Positions 31,631 to 40,911 of a stretch of 64,000 nt of DNA are shown here, one piece after another. A model generated the notes under the pieces. The model did not search any database and was not told the origin of the DNA. It saw only the letters and a list, made by a program, of their open reading frames with translations. The position numbers were made by a program, and so were the translations under genes. Location of the stretch: NCBI RefSeq assembly GCF_001417775.1, contig NZ_BBZJ01000012.1, positions 434,001 through 498,000 of the forward strand, written 5' to 3'. Positions within the stretch are counted from its first letter, which is position 1; the number at the start of each line of letters is the position of its first letter. Source of the DNA: Streptomyces sp. TP-A0356 (GTDB lineage: Bacteria > Actinomycetota > Actinomycetes > Streptomycetales > Streptomycetaceae).

Positions 31631-32347
31631 TCAGATCCCCACGGCCTGCTCGTCCGCCAACGGCTCCGGAATCCTCGCCGAGAGGAACTTCGTGGTGCGG
31701 CGCAGCCGGAAGCCGAGGGACTCATAGAGCCGGATGGCGTTGGTGTTGCCCGCCCCGGTGTGCAGGAACGGAGTCTCGCCGCGCTCCCGGATACCGTGCG
31801 CGACCGCCAGGATCAGCCGGGTGGCCAGCCCCTGGCCCCGGAAGGCCGGGTCGGTGCACACGGCGCTGATCTCGGTCCAGCCCGGCGGGTGCAGCCGCTC
31901 GCCCGCCATGGCGACCAGGGCGCCGCCCCGGCGGATGCCCAGGTAGGTGCCCAGTTCGATGGTGCGCGGCAGGAACGGCCCGGGCTGGGTGCGTTCCACC
32001 AGGTCCAGCATCTCGGGCACGTCGGCCGGGGTGAGCCGTACGGCTTCCGGATCGGGCGCCGCGGCGATCCCGTCGTCGACGAGCTGCACGCCGTCGAGGG
32101 CGAAAGTGATCTCCCAGCCGTCCGGGACCTCCCCGCGGAAGCCGGGCAGCGGGGCCTCGGCGCCCGGGCCCGCGAGCGCCGCGAGGTCGGCCCAGTCGCC
32201 GGCGTCGGGCTCGTCGGGCAGGCCGACCCACGGCGAGACGTCCAGGGGGTAGCGCAGGACACGGCCCCGGCGCTCGGCGAAGTGGGCGTGGGGGCCGGTC
32301 AGCGAGGCGAGCGCCGGGTTGTCGAGGACGTGCCGGGTGCCGCTCAT
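31631..32347 (-). CDS. GNAT-family N-acetyltransferase
   Basis: A 238-residue acetyltransferase with the acetyl-CoA loop 'VCTDPAFRGQGLATRLILAVAHGI' and the C-terminal 'AIRLYESLGFRLRR' that complete the GNAT fold; the first 110 residues are an extra N-terminal domain often seen in streptomycete members of the FR47-like group. The acceptor is unknown. ATG at 32347 overlaps the stop of the quinone oxidoreductase (ATGA), so both are one operon. Confidence 0.9.
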   Translation of the reverse strand: MSGTRHVLDNPALASLTGPHAHFAERRGRVLRYPLDVSPWVGLPDEPDAGDWADLAALAGPGAEAPLPGFRGEVPDGWEITFALDGVQLVDDGIAAAPDPEAVRLTPADVPEMLDLVERTQPGPFLPRTIELGTYLGIRRGGALVAMAGERLHPPGWTEISAVCTDPAFRGQGLATRLILAVAHGIRERGETPFLHTGAGNTNAIRLYESLGFRLRRTTKFLSARIPEPLADEQAVGI

Positions 32348-33270
32348 GCGCCGACCTCGATCACGATCTTGCCGCGGGTGTGGCCGTCCTCGACCGCGCG
32401 GAGGGCTTCATCGGCCCGCTCCAGCGGGAAGGTCCGGGTGACGTACGGGTTCAGGTCGCCGCGCCGAACCAGTTGCGCAACCTCGTCGAGCACGGCCGCG
32501 GTGCGGGCCCGGACGACGCGCGCGCCGCCCAGCCGCTCGACCTCCTGGGCCAGTGCCCCCGCGGTGATCAGCCGCGTGCGATCGGTCAGCAAGGTCGCCG
32601 CCTCCTCCAGCGCGTCACCGCCGACGAGGTCGTAGACGCCGTCGACGCCGTCCGGGGTGGCCGCCCGCACCCGGGCGGCGAGGTCCGGGCCCGACGGCAC
32701 GTGCACCGCGCCGAGCTGCTCGACGAAGTCCTTCTTGCCCTCGCTCGCCGTTCCGACGACGCGCAGCCCGAAGGCGCGCGCGATCTGCACCGCGGCCACA
32801 CCGACACCTCCGCCGGCACCCGTGACCAGCAGGGTCGCGCCGGCGGGCAGGCCGAGACCGCGGATCCCGTCGTAGGCGGTGGCCGCAGCGACCGGCAGCA
32901 CCGCGGCGTCCGTGAGGGACAGCCCGTCCGGCACGTGCGCGGTCACCGTCGCCGGCAGCAGCGCGTACTCGGCGTAGCCGCCGCCCACGGTGTTGCCGAA
33001 GACGGCGTCCCCGACGGCGAAGCCGCTCACCCCCTCGCCGACCTCCTCGACGAGGCCCGCGGCCTCGCTGCCGAACACCACGGGGAAGGCGGGCGTGCCC
33101 GGGTCGCCGGGGCGCCGGTAGCCCGAGCGCAGCTTCCAGTCGACCGGGTTCACGCCCGCGGCGCGCACCGCGACGAGGACCTGTCCGGGGCCGGGGCTCG
33201 GCCGCTCCACCTCGACGAACGCCTCGGTCTCCGGGCCGCCGTGGCGGGTGTATGCGTACGCCTTGGGCAT
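32344..33270 (-). CDS. NADP-dependent quinone oxidoreductase-like (zinc-free MDR)
   Basis: A 308-residue medium-chain dehydrogenase without the zinc cysteines. 'VRAAGVNPVDWKLRSGY' is the catalytic-domain signature, 'LLVTGAGGGVGVAAVQIARAFGLRVVGTA' the NADPH loop. Such proteins reduce quinones or activated alkenes. It heads a two-gene minus-strand operon with the GNAT gene. It is divergent from the sulfite-oxidase-like gene at 33520, with 249 bp between the starts. Confidence 0.92.
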   Translation of the reverse strand: MPKAYAYTRHGGPETEAFVEVERPSPGPGQVLVAVRAAGVNPVDWKLRSGYRRPGDPGTPAFPVVFGSEAAGLVEEVGEGVSGFAVGDAVFGNTVGGGYAEYALLPATVTAHVPDGLSLTDAAVLPVAAATAYDGIRGLGLPAGATLLVTGAGGGVGVAAVQIARAFGLRVVGTASEGKKDFVEQLGAVHVPSGPDLAARVRAATPDGVDGVYDLVGGDALEEAATLLTDRTRLITAGALAQEVERLGGARVVRARTAAVLDEVAQLVRRGDLNPYVTRTFPLERADEALRAVEDGHTRGKIVIEVGA

Positions 33271-33452
33271 GTCCTGTTCTCACTCTCCTTCTTCGCGGGC
33301 GCCGGACCACCGGTCGCAGGAGCCACCGGTACCGGCCACTACCGGCAAGGGAGATCGTCGGGCGGCTATTCCCGGGCCGCCGGAGAGTTCATACGCCCGC
33401 AATGATCGCGGCCCCGACGGGCGGAGGCACGGCCGGCGGACGCGTACGGTTG

Positions 33453-33466
33453 GATGCGCACGCATT
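33453..33466. promoter_or_regulatory. GATGC-N4-GCATT motif upstream of the molybdopterin oxidoreductase
   Basis: TGGATGCGCACGCATTGAA contains 5-bp near-palindromic arms (GATGC/GCATT) 54 bases before the ATG at 33520. The same arms and spacing occur upstream of the MarR gene at 59273-59290, which suggests a shared regulator. Confidence 0.45.
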
Positions 33467-33519
33467 GAACCCGCTCGACACCGGCGGTCCGACCGGACGG
33501 CCTGGAGGCACCACCCGCC

Positions 33520-34117
<598 letters not shown>

Positions 34118-34125
<8 letters not shown>

Positions 34126-34999
34126 GACGACGGCGACCGATACGGGGACCCATACGGCGACCGATATGACGACCACACCGACGCCGCGGACCACGGGGAC
34201 GCAAGCCACGGGGACGCAGGCCGCGGGAACGGAGAGGACCGGGGCGCCCGGCACCTTCGCGCCGCCCACGCGCTTCGCCGTGCCCGGGCGGATCGCGGTG
34301 AGCAACCGGATGGCCACCGCGTGGCAGACCGCGACACTGACCGGCATCCGCCGGGAGACGCCACGGGCCGCGACCTTCCGCTTCGCGGTGCCCGGCTGGG
34401 CGGGACATCTGCCCGGGCAGCACCTGATGCTGCGGCTGACCGCGCGGGACGGGTACGTGGCGCAGCGGCACTACTCCATCGCCTCGCCCCCCGACGACAC
34501 CGGCCATATCGAGCTGACCCTGGACCACGTCGAGGGCGGCGAGGTGTCGGGCTGGTTCCACACCGTGGCCGAGCCGGGGGACCAGGTGGCGGTGCGGGGC
34601 CCGCTGAGCGGCTTCTTCGCCTGGCCCGGCGACCGGCCCGCGCTGCTGATCGGCGCGGGCTCGGGGGTCGTCCCGCTGATGTCGATGGTGCGTCACCACC
34701 GGGCCCGGGACCTGGAGGTGCCACTGCGGCTGCTGGTCTCTGCGCGCGGGCCCCGGGAGCTGATCTACGCGGACGAGTACGGCGCCGAGACCACGACCGT
34801 CTTCACCCGCAGCGCGCCCGAGGGCGTGCCCGTGGGCCGTATGACGGCGGATCATGTGGCGCCACTCCTGGTCGAGGCGCCGCCCGGTGGGTGGGAAGCC
34901 TATGTGTGCGGCTCCAACGGGTTCGCGGAGCACGCCTCGCGGCTGCTTGTCGAGGCAGGGCAGCCGGTGGACCGTATCCGGATCGAACGCTTCGGCTGA
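34118..34999 (+). CDS. FAD/NAD(P) ferredoxin reductase-type oxidoreductase
   Basis: A 293-residue flavin reductase. After a Thr-rich, low-complexity N-terminus (residues 1-45, 'TETTATDTGTHTATD'), the FAD motif 'AQRHYSIASPPDD' and NAD(P)H motif 'ALLIGAGSGVVPLMSMVRHH' appear, ending with 'YVCGSNGFAEHASRLLVEAG'. No 2Fe-2S Cys cluster is seen, unlike many relatives. GTG at 34118 is coupled to the molybdopterin gene. An in-frame ATG at 34166 would remove part of the Thr-rich tail. It likely feeds electrons to the molybdoenzyme. Confidence 0.9.
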
Positions 35000-35018
35000 C
35001 CGGAGCGCGCTCGAGCGC

Positions 35019-35039
35019 GGCCGCCCGGATCCGGCGGCC
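35019..35039 (+). terminator. terminator after the ferredoxin reductase
   Basis: GGCCGCC-N7-GGCGGCC, a perfect 7-bp stem 20 bases after the stop, next to a CGCGCTCGAGCGCG palindrome. Confidence 0.6.
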
Positions 35040-35085
35040 CGGCGACGGATGGCCGGTCCTCGTCCCACCGGGGCGAGGCCCAGGT

Positions 35086-35107
35086 TTCGGGGCCATATGG
35101 CCGGGAA
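35086..35107. promoter_or_regulatory. DosR/OsdR-like palindrome around GGCCATATGGCC
   Basis: The 12-bp perfect core GGCCATATGGCC (35091-35102) is flanked by TTCGG and GGGAA, giving a longer imperfect dyad. It lies about 290 bases upstream of the Rv1733c-like gene. Rv1733c belongs to the DosR dormancy regulon of M. tuberculosis, and streptomycetes have a DosR homologue (OsdR/DevR), so an OsdR-type site is plausible. Match to the DosR consensus is partial. Confidence 0.4.
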
Positions 35108-35391
35108 CTTCGCCCGAGAGGAGAATGGGCACAGAGAGCCGTTGGGTGTCGGATGCGTGCCGTGCCAGGTCAGCACAGGTCCCTGAGCGGCCGTCCGCCG
35201 GCCCGTGGTCGGCGAGCACGGTCCCTCGGGCATGACCCGGTCCCGGATGCGGGTCGCATCCGGACCACCGCCGCCGCACGGTGCTTCGCCGAGGGGGTCC
35301 TCCTCGTGGCGGGGGATGGTGCGCGGGTTCCCCCCGAGACCGGGGACGGTCCGCCCCTCCACGGGCTGGGCGGGGCGGCAAGGAGGTCGAG

Positions 35392-35976
35392 ATGCGAACC
35401 CGGGTGCGCGGCTGGCGCTGGCGGCGCAATCCGCTGCGCCGCCGATCGGATGTCGTCGAGGCGTGGACGGCGCTGCTCATAGCCGTTCTGCTGCTCCTTG
35501 GAGCGCCGCTCGCCGGTACGGCCGCGGGCTGGGCGGCGTACGACGGCGCGCACGCGACTCAGGTGACCGAGCGCGCCCAGCGCCATCAGGTGCCCGCAGT
35601 GCTCGTCGAGGACGCGCCCGCGGCGGTGCCCTCCACGCAGAGCGGCAAGCAGCCCCTGTACCGGGTGAAGGTGCGCTTGAGCGAACCGGGCAAGGGCACA
35701 CGGACCACGCCGGCCCAGGTGCCGGCCGGCTCACGGCGCGGCGACCGGGTCACGGTGTGGCTGGACGCCCGGGGCCACGGTGTCGCCCCGCCGCCGAGCG
35801 ACGCCGCGGTGTGGCAGCACGCCCTGACGAGCGGTGTGTGGGCCGCTGGCGGTGTGGTCGCGGCCGTCCTTCTGGGCCGCGCCGTGATCGGCCGGGTCGC
35901 CGAGCGGCACCGCATGGCGGAGTGGGAGGCCGAGTGGGCCCGCACGGGGCCGGAGTGGGGGCGGCGGACCGCGTGA
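35392..35976 (+). CDS. Rv1733c-like membrane protein
   Basis: A 194-residue protein with two membrane segments (about 26-48, 'ALLIAVLLLLGAPLAGTAAGW', and about 146-168, 'GVWAAGGVVAAVLLGRAVIG') flanking an extracytoplasmic domain of about 95 residues. The N-terminal 'RGWRWRRNPLRRRSDVVEAWTA' and the 'AERHRMAEWEAEWARTGPEW' tail are typical of the family named for M. tuberculosis Rv1733c. Function is unknown; in mycobacteria it is hypoxia-induced. ATG at 35392 follows AAGGAGG with 5-base spacing. Confidence 0.88.
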   Translation: MRTRVRGWRWRRNPLRRRSDVVEAWTALLIAVLLLLGAPLAGTAAGWAAYDGAHATQVTERAQRHQVPAVLVEDAPAAVPSTQSGKQPLYRVKVRLSEPGKGTRTTPAQVPAGSRRGDRVTVWLDARGHGVAPPPSDAAVWQHALTSGVWAAGGVVAAVLLGRAVIGRVAERHRMAEWEAEWARTGPEWGRRTA

Positions 35977-36076
35977 GGAGTGGGCCCGCACGGGGCCCAG
36001 GACGCGGTCTGGCGGGCTCTGGACTGCCACCGTACGGTGTGATCAGCCGCAGTCCTGACGCCAAAGGTGGTCCGCC

Positions 36077-37042
36077 ATGGCCCTGTTCGACCTGCCGCTC
36101 GACCAACTGCGTGAGTATCGCGGCGCCTCCGTCGAGCCGGCGGACTTCGACGCGTTCTGGACGAAGACGCTGCGGGAGACCCGCGAGCACGACCTCGCGG
36201 CCCGCTTCGAGCCGGTCGAGACGGGGCTGAGGACGGTCCAGGTGTACGACGTGACGTTCGCCGGGTTCGGCGGCCATCCGGTGAAGGGCTGGCTGACCGT
36301 GCCGGCCTCGGCGGACGGGCCACTGCCCACGGTCGTGGAGTTCATCGGCTATGGCGGCGGACGCGCCCTTCCCCACATGCATCTGCTGTGGGCGTCGGCG
36401 GGCTTCGCGCACTTCGTGATGGACACGCGCGGGCAGGGCAGCGCGTGGGGCGGCGGCGAGACGCCGGACCCGGTGGGAAGCGGGCCCGCCTACCCCGGGT
36501 ACCTGACCCGCGGTGTCGAGGACCCCGAAACCTACTACTACCGGCGGCTGTTCACGGACGGGGTGCGGGCCGTCGAGGCGGCGCGTGCGCACCCGCTGAC
36601 CGACGCCTCCCGCACCGCGGCCCTCGGCGCCAGCCAGGGCGGCGGCATCACGATCGCGGTCGGCGGTCTGGTACCGGACCTGGTGGCGGTGGCGCCGGAC
36701 GTGCCGTTCCTGTGCGACTTCCCGCGCGCGACGACGCTCACGGACCGCGACCCGTACCGGGAGATCGCCCACTACCTCAAGACGCACCGCGGCCGCACCG
36801 AGCGGGTGATGCGGACGCTGTCGTACTTCGACGGCGTGCACTTCGCCGCGCGGGGCCGGGCACCCGCGCTCTTCTCTGCGGCGCTGGAGGACCAGACCTG
36901 TCCCCCGTCGACGGTCTTCGCCGCGTTCAACGCGTGGGCGCACGAGGACAAGAGGATCGAGGTGTACGACTTCAACGACCACGAGGGCGGCGGCCCCTAC
37001 CAGGAGGCGGTCAAACTGCGCTGGCTTCCGGCCCGTTTCTGA
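36077..37042 (+). CDS. acetylxylan esterase / cephalosporin C deacetylase family
   Basis: A 321-residue cytosolic carbohydrate esterase (CE7-type alpha/beta hydrolase). The catalytic triad is visible as Ser186 in 'ALGASQGGGI', Asp272 in 'AALEDQTCPP' and His302 in 'FNDHEGGG'. The substrate-shaping 'FIGYGGGR' and 'DTRGQGSAW' segments are conserved. It would remove acetyl groups from xylo-oligosaccharides or similar esters. ATG at 36077 follows AAGGTGG. An NTF2-like gene follows by 8 bases in the same direction. Confidence 0.93.
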   Translation: MALFDLPLDQLREYRGASVEPADFDAFWTKTLRETREHDLAARFEPVETGLRTVQVYDVTFAGFGGHPVKGWLTVPASADGPLPTVVEFIGYGGGRALPHMHLLWASAGFAHFVMDTRGQGSAWGGGETPDPVGSGPAYPGYLTRGVEDPETYYYRRLFTDGVRAVEAARAHPLTDASRTAALGASQGGGITIAVGGLVPDLVAVAPDVPFLCDFPRATTLTDRDPYREIAHYLKTHRGRTERVMRTLSYFDGVHFAARGRAPALFSAALEDQTCPPSTVFAAFNAWAHEDKRIEVYDFNDHEGGGPYQEAVKLRWLPARF

Positions 37043-37050
37043 CCGGCCGC

Positions 37051-37455
37051 ATGGAGACGGCCGAAGCCGCACGCAGGTTCGTACGGGTGTGGGAGTGGGC
37101 CTGGGCTGCGCACGACGTGGACGCGATCCTCGCGCTGTACGCACAGGACTGCGTCCACCGGTCGATGCCCTTCCGCGCGCCGCACCGTGGGCGAGCCGAA
37201 CTCGCCGACTACCTGCGGTGGTCGTTCGAGGGCGAGCACACACTCGACGTCCGCTTCTCCCAACCGATCGTCGGCCCCGAGAGGCGGGCGGTCGCGGAGT
37301 TCCGGGTGCTGGCCGAGGAGGACGGTACGCCCTCGACCCTCGCCGGGTGCGTCTTCGTGCGCTTCGACGAGGAAGGGCTCGCGGTGGAGACCCGGGACTA
37401 CTGGCACACCGTCACCGGCCATCAGGACCCGGGAGGTTCGCTGTTCCTCACATGA
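37051..37455 (+). CDS. NTF2/SnoaL-like domain protein
   Basis: A 134-residue cone-shaped alpha+beta-barrel protein: 'EAARRFVRVWEWAWAAHDVDAILALYAQDCVHRS' is the usual helical start, and 'RAVAEFRVLAEEDGTPSTLAGCVFVRFDEEGLAVETRDYWHT' gives the strands. Catalytic residues cannot be assigned; the fold is used by isomerases, cyclases and many stress proteins. It starts 8 bases after the esterase, so it is in the same operon. The ribosome site is weak, consistent with coupling to the upstream gene. Confidence 0.82.
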   Translation: METAEAARRFVRVWEWAWAAHDVDAILALYAQDCVHRSMPFRAPHRGRAELADYLRWSFEGEHTLDVRFSQPIVGPERRAVAEFRVLAEEDGTPSTLAGCVFVRFDEEGLAVETRDYWHTVTGHQDPGGSLFLT

Positions 37456-37581
37456 GGCGAGGGCGGTCCCGGCCGCCGTGACGGGTGTGTCCGACGGCTT
37501 CCCTCCAGTCCGACCAGTCGGTACGTTCATCCCGCCCGGCCCTCCCGGCCGGGCGCACCCGCGATGGACCAGGGAGGGCCC

Positions 37582-38748
37582 ATGTCCCAGTACGCGCCAC
37601 AGGTTGACGGCCGGTGCGACCCGCGTTTCGCGGCGGTGCGCGCGGCGTTCGAGGAGAACTTCCGCGGACGGGAGGAGCTGGGCGCGGCGGTCGCCGTCAC
37701 GCTGGACGGGCAGACGGTGGTGGACCTGTGGGGCGGCTGGTCCGACGCGGCGCGCACCCGGCCCTGGGAGCGCGACACCGTGGTCAACGTCTGGTCCACG
37801 ACCAAGGGTCCGGCGGCGCTGTGCCTGCACATCCTTGCCGACCGCGGCCTGCTCGACCTCGACGCGCCGGTGGCGGCGTACTGGCCCGAGTTCGTGGCCG
37901 CGGGCAAGGAGTCCGTCCTCGTACGGCATCTGCTGTCGCACCGCGCCGGTCTGGCGGGCTTGCGGGAGCCGCACTCACTGGACCAGCTCTACGACTGGGA
38001 GCTCACCGTCGCGCGGCTCGCGGCGACGGAGCCCTGGTGGGAGCCGGGAACGCGCAGCGGGTACCACGCGCTGACCTACGGCTTCCTGGTGGGCGAGGTG
38101 GTACGGCGGGTCACGGGGCTGCTGCCGAGTGCGTTCCTGGAGCGGGAGGTGACCGGGCCGCTCGGCATCGACTTCACCATCGGGCTCCCCGAGAAGGAGG
38201 CCGGGCGGGTGGCCGAACTGGTGCGTCCCCCCGCGGCGAGCACGAGTGAACAGGCCGCGATCTTCGCCCAGTTGGCGCCCGTGGCCCTGGCCGCGCTGGC
38301 CAATCCCCTCGTCGGTGCCGCCGAGGCCAACACTCCCGAGTGGCGGGCCGCGGAGCTCCCGGCGCTCAACGGGCACGGGACGGCCCGCGCGGTGGCCGCG
38401 CTGTACGGAATCCTCGCCGGACGGGGGTCGTGGGGCGAACGGCGGGTGCTGTCCCCCGAGGCCGCCGAGCGGGTGCGCGAGGGCCAGGGCGGCTGCCGTG
38501 ATCTGGTGCTGGGTGTCGGCTTCGGCCGGGACACGGAGATCGGTCTCGGACTGTGGCTGAGCGGCCCCGAGGGGTCGTACGGACCGAATCCCAGGGCCTT
38601 CGGTCACGACGGACTGGGGGGCTCGTGCGGTCTCGCCGACCCCGAGGCGGGCGTCTCGCTGGGCTACGTCATGAACCGTATGGGCACCCACATCGCCGAT
38701 GACCCACGGAAGATGGCTCTCGTCGACGCCCTGTACAGCGCACTGTAG
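37582..38748 (+). CDS. serine hydrolase of the beta-lactamase / EstB esterase family
   Basis: A 388-residue class-C-like serine hydrolase. Ser72-x-x-Lys75 in 'VWSTTKGPAAL' and Tyr161 in 'SGYHALTYGF' form the catalytic centre, and 'VRHLLSHRAGL' is a family landmark. No export signal is present, so it is an intracellular esterase rather than a secreted beta-lactamase. ATG at 37582 follows GGGAGGG. The frame begins earlier at 37564 but without a ribosome site. The gene is monocistronic. Confidence 0.92.
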   Translation: MSQYAPQVDGRCDPRFAAVRAAFEENFRGREELGAAVAVTLDGQTVVDLWGGWSDAARTRPWERDTVVNVWSTTKGPAALCLHILADRGLLDLDAPVAAYWPEFVAAGKESVLVRHLLSHRAGLAGLREPHSLDQLYDWELTVARLAATEPWWEPGTRSGYHALTYGFLVGEVVRRVTGLLPSAFLEREVTGPLGIDFTIGLPEKEAGRVAELVRPPAASTSEQAAIFAQLAPVALAALANPLVGAAEANTPEWRAAELPALNGHGTARAVAALYGILAGRGSWGERRVLSPEAAERVREGQGGCRDLVLGVGFGRDTEIGLGLWLSGPEGSYGPNPRAFGHDGLGGSCGLADPEAGVSLGYVMNRMGTHIADDPRKMALVDALYSAL

Positions 38749-38861
38749 GAACGGGCCGGCCTCCGGGGATCCACCATGCCTGCGGCCGGGTGACCCACCC
38801 GGTGGGGGAAGGGCGGGTCCGGGCGTGGCGGCTTGCGTGTCCGGGGGAGGCCGCCCTACGG

Positions 38862-38899
38862 ATGGCGTGAACGCCGCTCATTCCCGGCGTTCACGCCAT
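38862..38899 (+). promoter_or_regulatory. long hairpin ending at the chloroperoxidase start
   Basis: ATGGCGTGAACGCCG and its exact reverse complement flank an 8-base loop (CTCATTCC): a perfect 15-bp stem. Its 3' arm ends within the only in-frame ATG (38898) of the downstream hydrolase and 19 bases before an AAAGGG ribosome site at 38918-38923. It may end the upstream esterase transcript or mask translation. Confidence 0.65.
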
Positions 38900-39752
38900 G
38901 TCACGCCCCCGCACCCGAAAGGGCCCCTCATGGGCAAGGTTCACCACGACCGACGGCACCGAGATCTTCTACAAGGACTGGGGCACCGGGCAGCCGGTGG
39001 TCTTCAGCCACGGGTGGCCGCTCAACGCGGACGTCTGGGACGGCCAGTTGCGGCTGGTCGCGGAGAAGGGCTTCCGGGGCGTCGCGCACGACCGCCGCGG
39101 GCATGGCCGTTCGGGGCAGCCGTGGGGCGGCAACCACATGGACCGCTACGCCGACGACCTGGCCGAGTTGCTGGAGACGCTCGGCCTCGAAGACGTGATC
39201 CTGGTGGGACACTCGACCGGCGGAGGTGAGGTGGCCCGCTACATCGGCCGCCACGGCACCGCGCGGGTCGCCAAGGCGGTGCTCCTCGGCGCGGTGCCCC
39301 CGCTGATGCTGAAGACGGGCACGAACCCGGAGGGCACGCCGATCGAGGTGTTCGACGAGATCCGTGCCGGACTGGAGGCGGACCGCTCACAGTTGTACTG
39401 GGACCTCAGCGAGAGCTTCTACGGCTACAACCGGCCCGGCGCCCCCACGTCCGAGGGGATGCGGCGCGCGTTCTGGCTGTGGAGCATGCAGGTCGGGCTC
39501 AAGGCGGCGTACGACTGCGTGAAGCAGTTCTCGGAGCAGGACTTCCACGAGGACCTCGCACGCATCGACGTGCCGACGCTGGTCGCGCACGGCGACGACG
39601 ACCAGATCGTGCCGATCGGCGCGGCAGCCCTGAAGACGGCGAAGCTCGTCAAGGACGCCACGCTCAAGGTCTATCCGGGCGCCCCGCACGGTCTGGCGGG
39701 CGCGTACGAGAAGGCGTTCAACGCGGACCTGCTGGAGTTCATCACGCGATGA
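38898..39752 (+). CDS. non-haem chloroperoxidase-type alpha/beta hydrolase (start region disturbed)
   Basis: A 284-residue alpha/beta hydrolase of the bacterial non-haem haloperoxidase family. The core starts '[33 protein letters not shown]'; Ser106 in '[11 protein letters not shown]', Asp in '[10 protein letters not shown]' and His in 'GAPHGLAG' make the triad. A good ribosome site (GAAAGGG) precedes ATG 38930, which reads MGKV, the family's usual start, but is one base out of frame. Removing one C near 38942 restores [12 protein letters not shown]. As the sequence stands, translation in frame must begin at 38898, inside the hairpin. So either the gene has a recent 1-base insertion or the base is an error. 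Confidence 0.85.
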   Translation: MSRPRTRKGPSWARFTTTDGTEIFYKDWGTGQPVVFSHGWPLNADVWDGQLRLVAEKGFRGVAHDRRGHGRSGQPWGGNHMDRYADDLAELLETLGLEDVILVGHSTGGGEVARYIGRHGTARVAKAVLLGAVPPLMLKTGTNPEGTPIEVFDEIRAGLEADRSQLYWDLSESFYGYNRPGAPTSEGMRRAFWLWSMQVGLKAAYDCVKQFSEQDFHEDLARIDVPTLVAHGDDDQIVPIGAAALKTAKLVKDATLKVYPGAPHGLAGAYEKAFNADLLEFITR

Positions 39753-39803
39753 CGTGGCCGTGCCCGGGGCCGAAGCCCGCCCGGCACGCCCGGGACGCGG
39801 CGG

Positions 39804-40556
39804 TCAGGCCGGTGAGGCCTGGGGCGCGCCGCTCCCCCGGGTGGCCACCATCAGCCGGCAGCGCGGGCTGCCGTCGGGCCCCCGGCCGAAGTCCGGCAGG
39901 GCCCGGTGCTCCACCGTGAAGCCGGCGCGCGTCAGTTCGCGCCGTACGTCTCCGAAGCGGAACGCCCGGTAGTACATGACGAACGGAGGCCGCCAGAGGG
40001 TGTTGCGCACGCGCATCGCGGTGTCGAAGCCGAGCAGCGCCCAGTACCAGGGCGAGGCCGGGCGCAACGGAGCCCCGATCGGGAACGCGAACCGTCCGCC
40101 CGGCCGCAGCACGGAGTGGATCTGCGTGAACAGACCGGGCAGTTCTCCCGGCAGGAAGTGACCGAAGGCGCCGAAGCTCACCACCAGGTCGAAGACGGGC
40201 CCGAAGGGCAGGGCGCGGGCGTCCCCCCGTACCCAGGCGACGCGCGGCGGGCCGTCGGACCGTACCTGTTCCCGTCCGACGGCCAGCATCCCCGCGCTGA
40301 AGTCGACACCGGTGACGCTCTCGCGGCAGACCGTGCGCAGCACGTCCGTCCCCGCGCCCGTACCGCAGCACAGATCTAGCCCGTGGTCGAAGGGGCCCAT
40401 GTCCGCCAGCGCCGCTGCCACGGCGTCCAGGACGGCGTCCGGTGTCCGGAAGGGGGTGTGGTCGAACTTGGGCGCGAGCAGGTCGTAGCCGTGCTCGACC
40501 GAGGACAGCGCCTGTACGGCCAGCTCACGGAGGGTGGGACCGTGCGGGGAGAACAT
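39804..40556 (-). CDS. class I SAM-dependent methyltransferase
   Basis: A 250-residue methyltransferase. 'HGLDLCCGTGAGTDVL' is the SAM-binding motif I, 'VTGVDFSAGMLAVGREQV' motif II and 'DLVVSFGAFGHF' motif III, with 'HSVLRPGGRFAFPIGAP' at motif IV. The C-terminal region (150-250) is a lid of unknown specificity. ATG at 40556 is next to a GTG at 40559; either may start. It is convergent with the chloroperoxidase gene and divergent from chitinase. Confidence 0.9.
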   Translation of the reverse strand: MFSPHGPTLRELAVQALSSVEHGYDLLAPKFDHTPFRTPDAVLDAVAAALADMGPFDHGLDLCCGTGAGTDVLRTVCRESVTGVDFSAGMLAVGREQVRSDGPPRVAWVRGDARALPFGPVFDLVVSFGAFGHFLPGELPGLFTQIHSVLRPGGRFAFPIGAPLRPASPWYWALLGFDTAMRVRNTLWRPPFVMYYRAFRFGDVRRELTRAGFTVEHRALPDFGRGPDGSPRCRLMVATRGSGAPQASPA

Positions 40557-40646
40557 CACGTTCAGCTTAGGGCAGTGGGAGATGACTGACGACCGTTCAA
40601 CCGATCTGTCCCGCCACCCGTCGGGGCCGCCCGCTCACTTCACCTG

Positions 40647-40668
40647 TTGACGTGTCTGGTTCAGACCT
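40647..40668 (+). promoter_or_regulatory. chitinase promoter with DasR-like repeat
   Basis: TTGACG (40647-40652, -35-like) is followed by TGGTTCAGACCT (40657-40668). The latter differs by one base from the TGGTC(C/T)AGACCT element known upstream of Streptomyces chitinase genes and resembles the DasR dre half-palindromes. The 240-base leader to the ATG has no other gene. Confidence 0.6.
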
Positions 40669-40911
40669 TTCATTTCTCGGATCCCTGCCGTTTCATGAGT
40701 GCGCCCCCGCCGACCGACCTGCCCGCGCTCGCTCCCGTCTCCCGTGACAGCCGCCCCGAAAGGCTGCGATCCCACCCGTGGCCGCAGAACCCCCCACCCG
40801 CTCCATCGCGTTACCTGACACCCAGGTACTGGGCTGACGACGCCGCAGGATCCCGTGCCACCGCCACCACCTCTTTCACCCGCGCGCCCCGACCAAGGAG
40901 TTACCTCCGCG

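Larger units (their letters stand above)
35000..35391. other. 392-bp intergenic region with terminator and palindrome
   Basis: Contains the reductase terminator (35019-35039) and a long palindromic element at 35086-35107 before the Rv1733c-like gene. A 36-codon frame from ATG 35124 was seen but is not supported. Confidence 0.6.

Noticed and set aside
35124..35235. 36-codon frame between the palindrome and the Rv1733c-like gene
   Set aside because: The ribosome site is too close and there is no recognisable motif.
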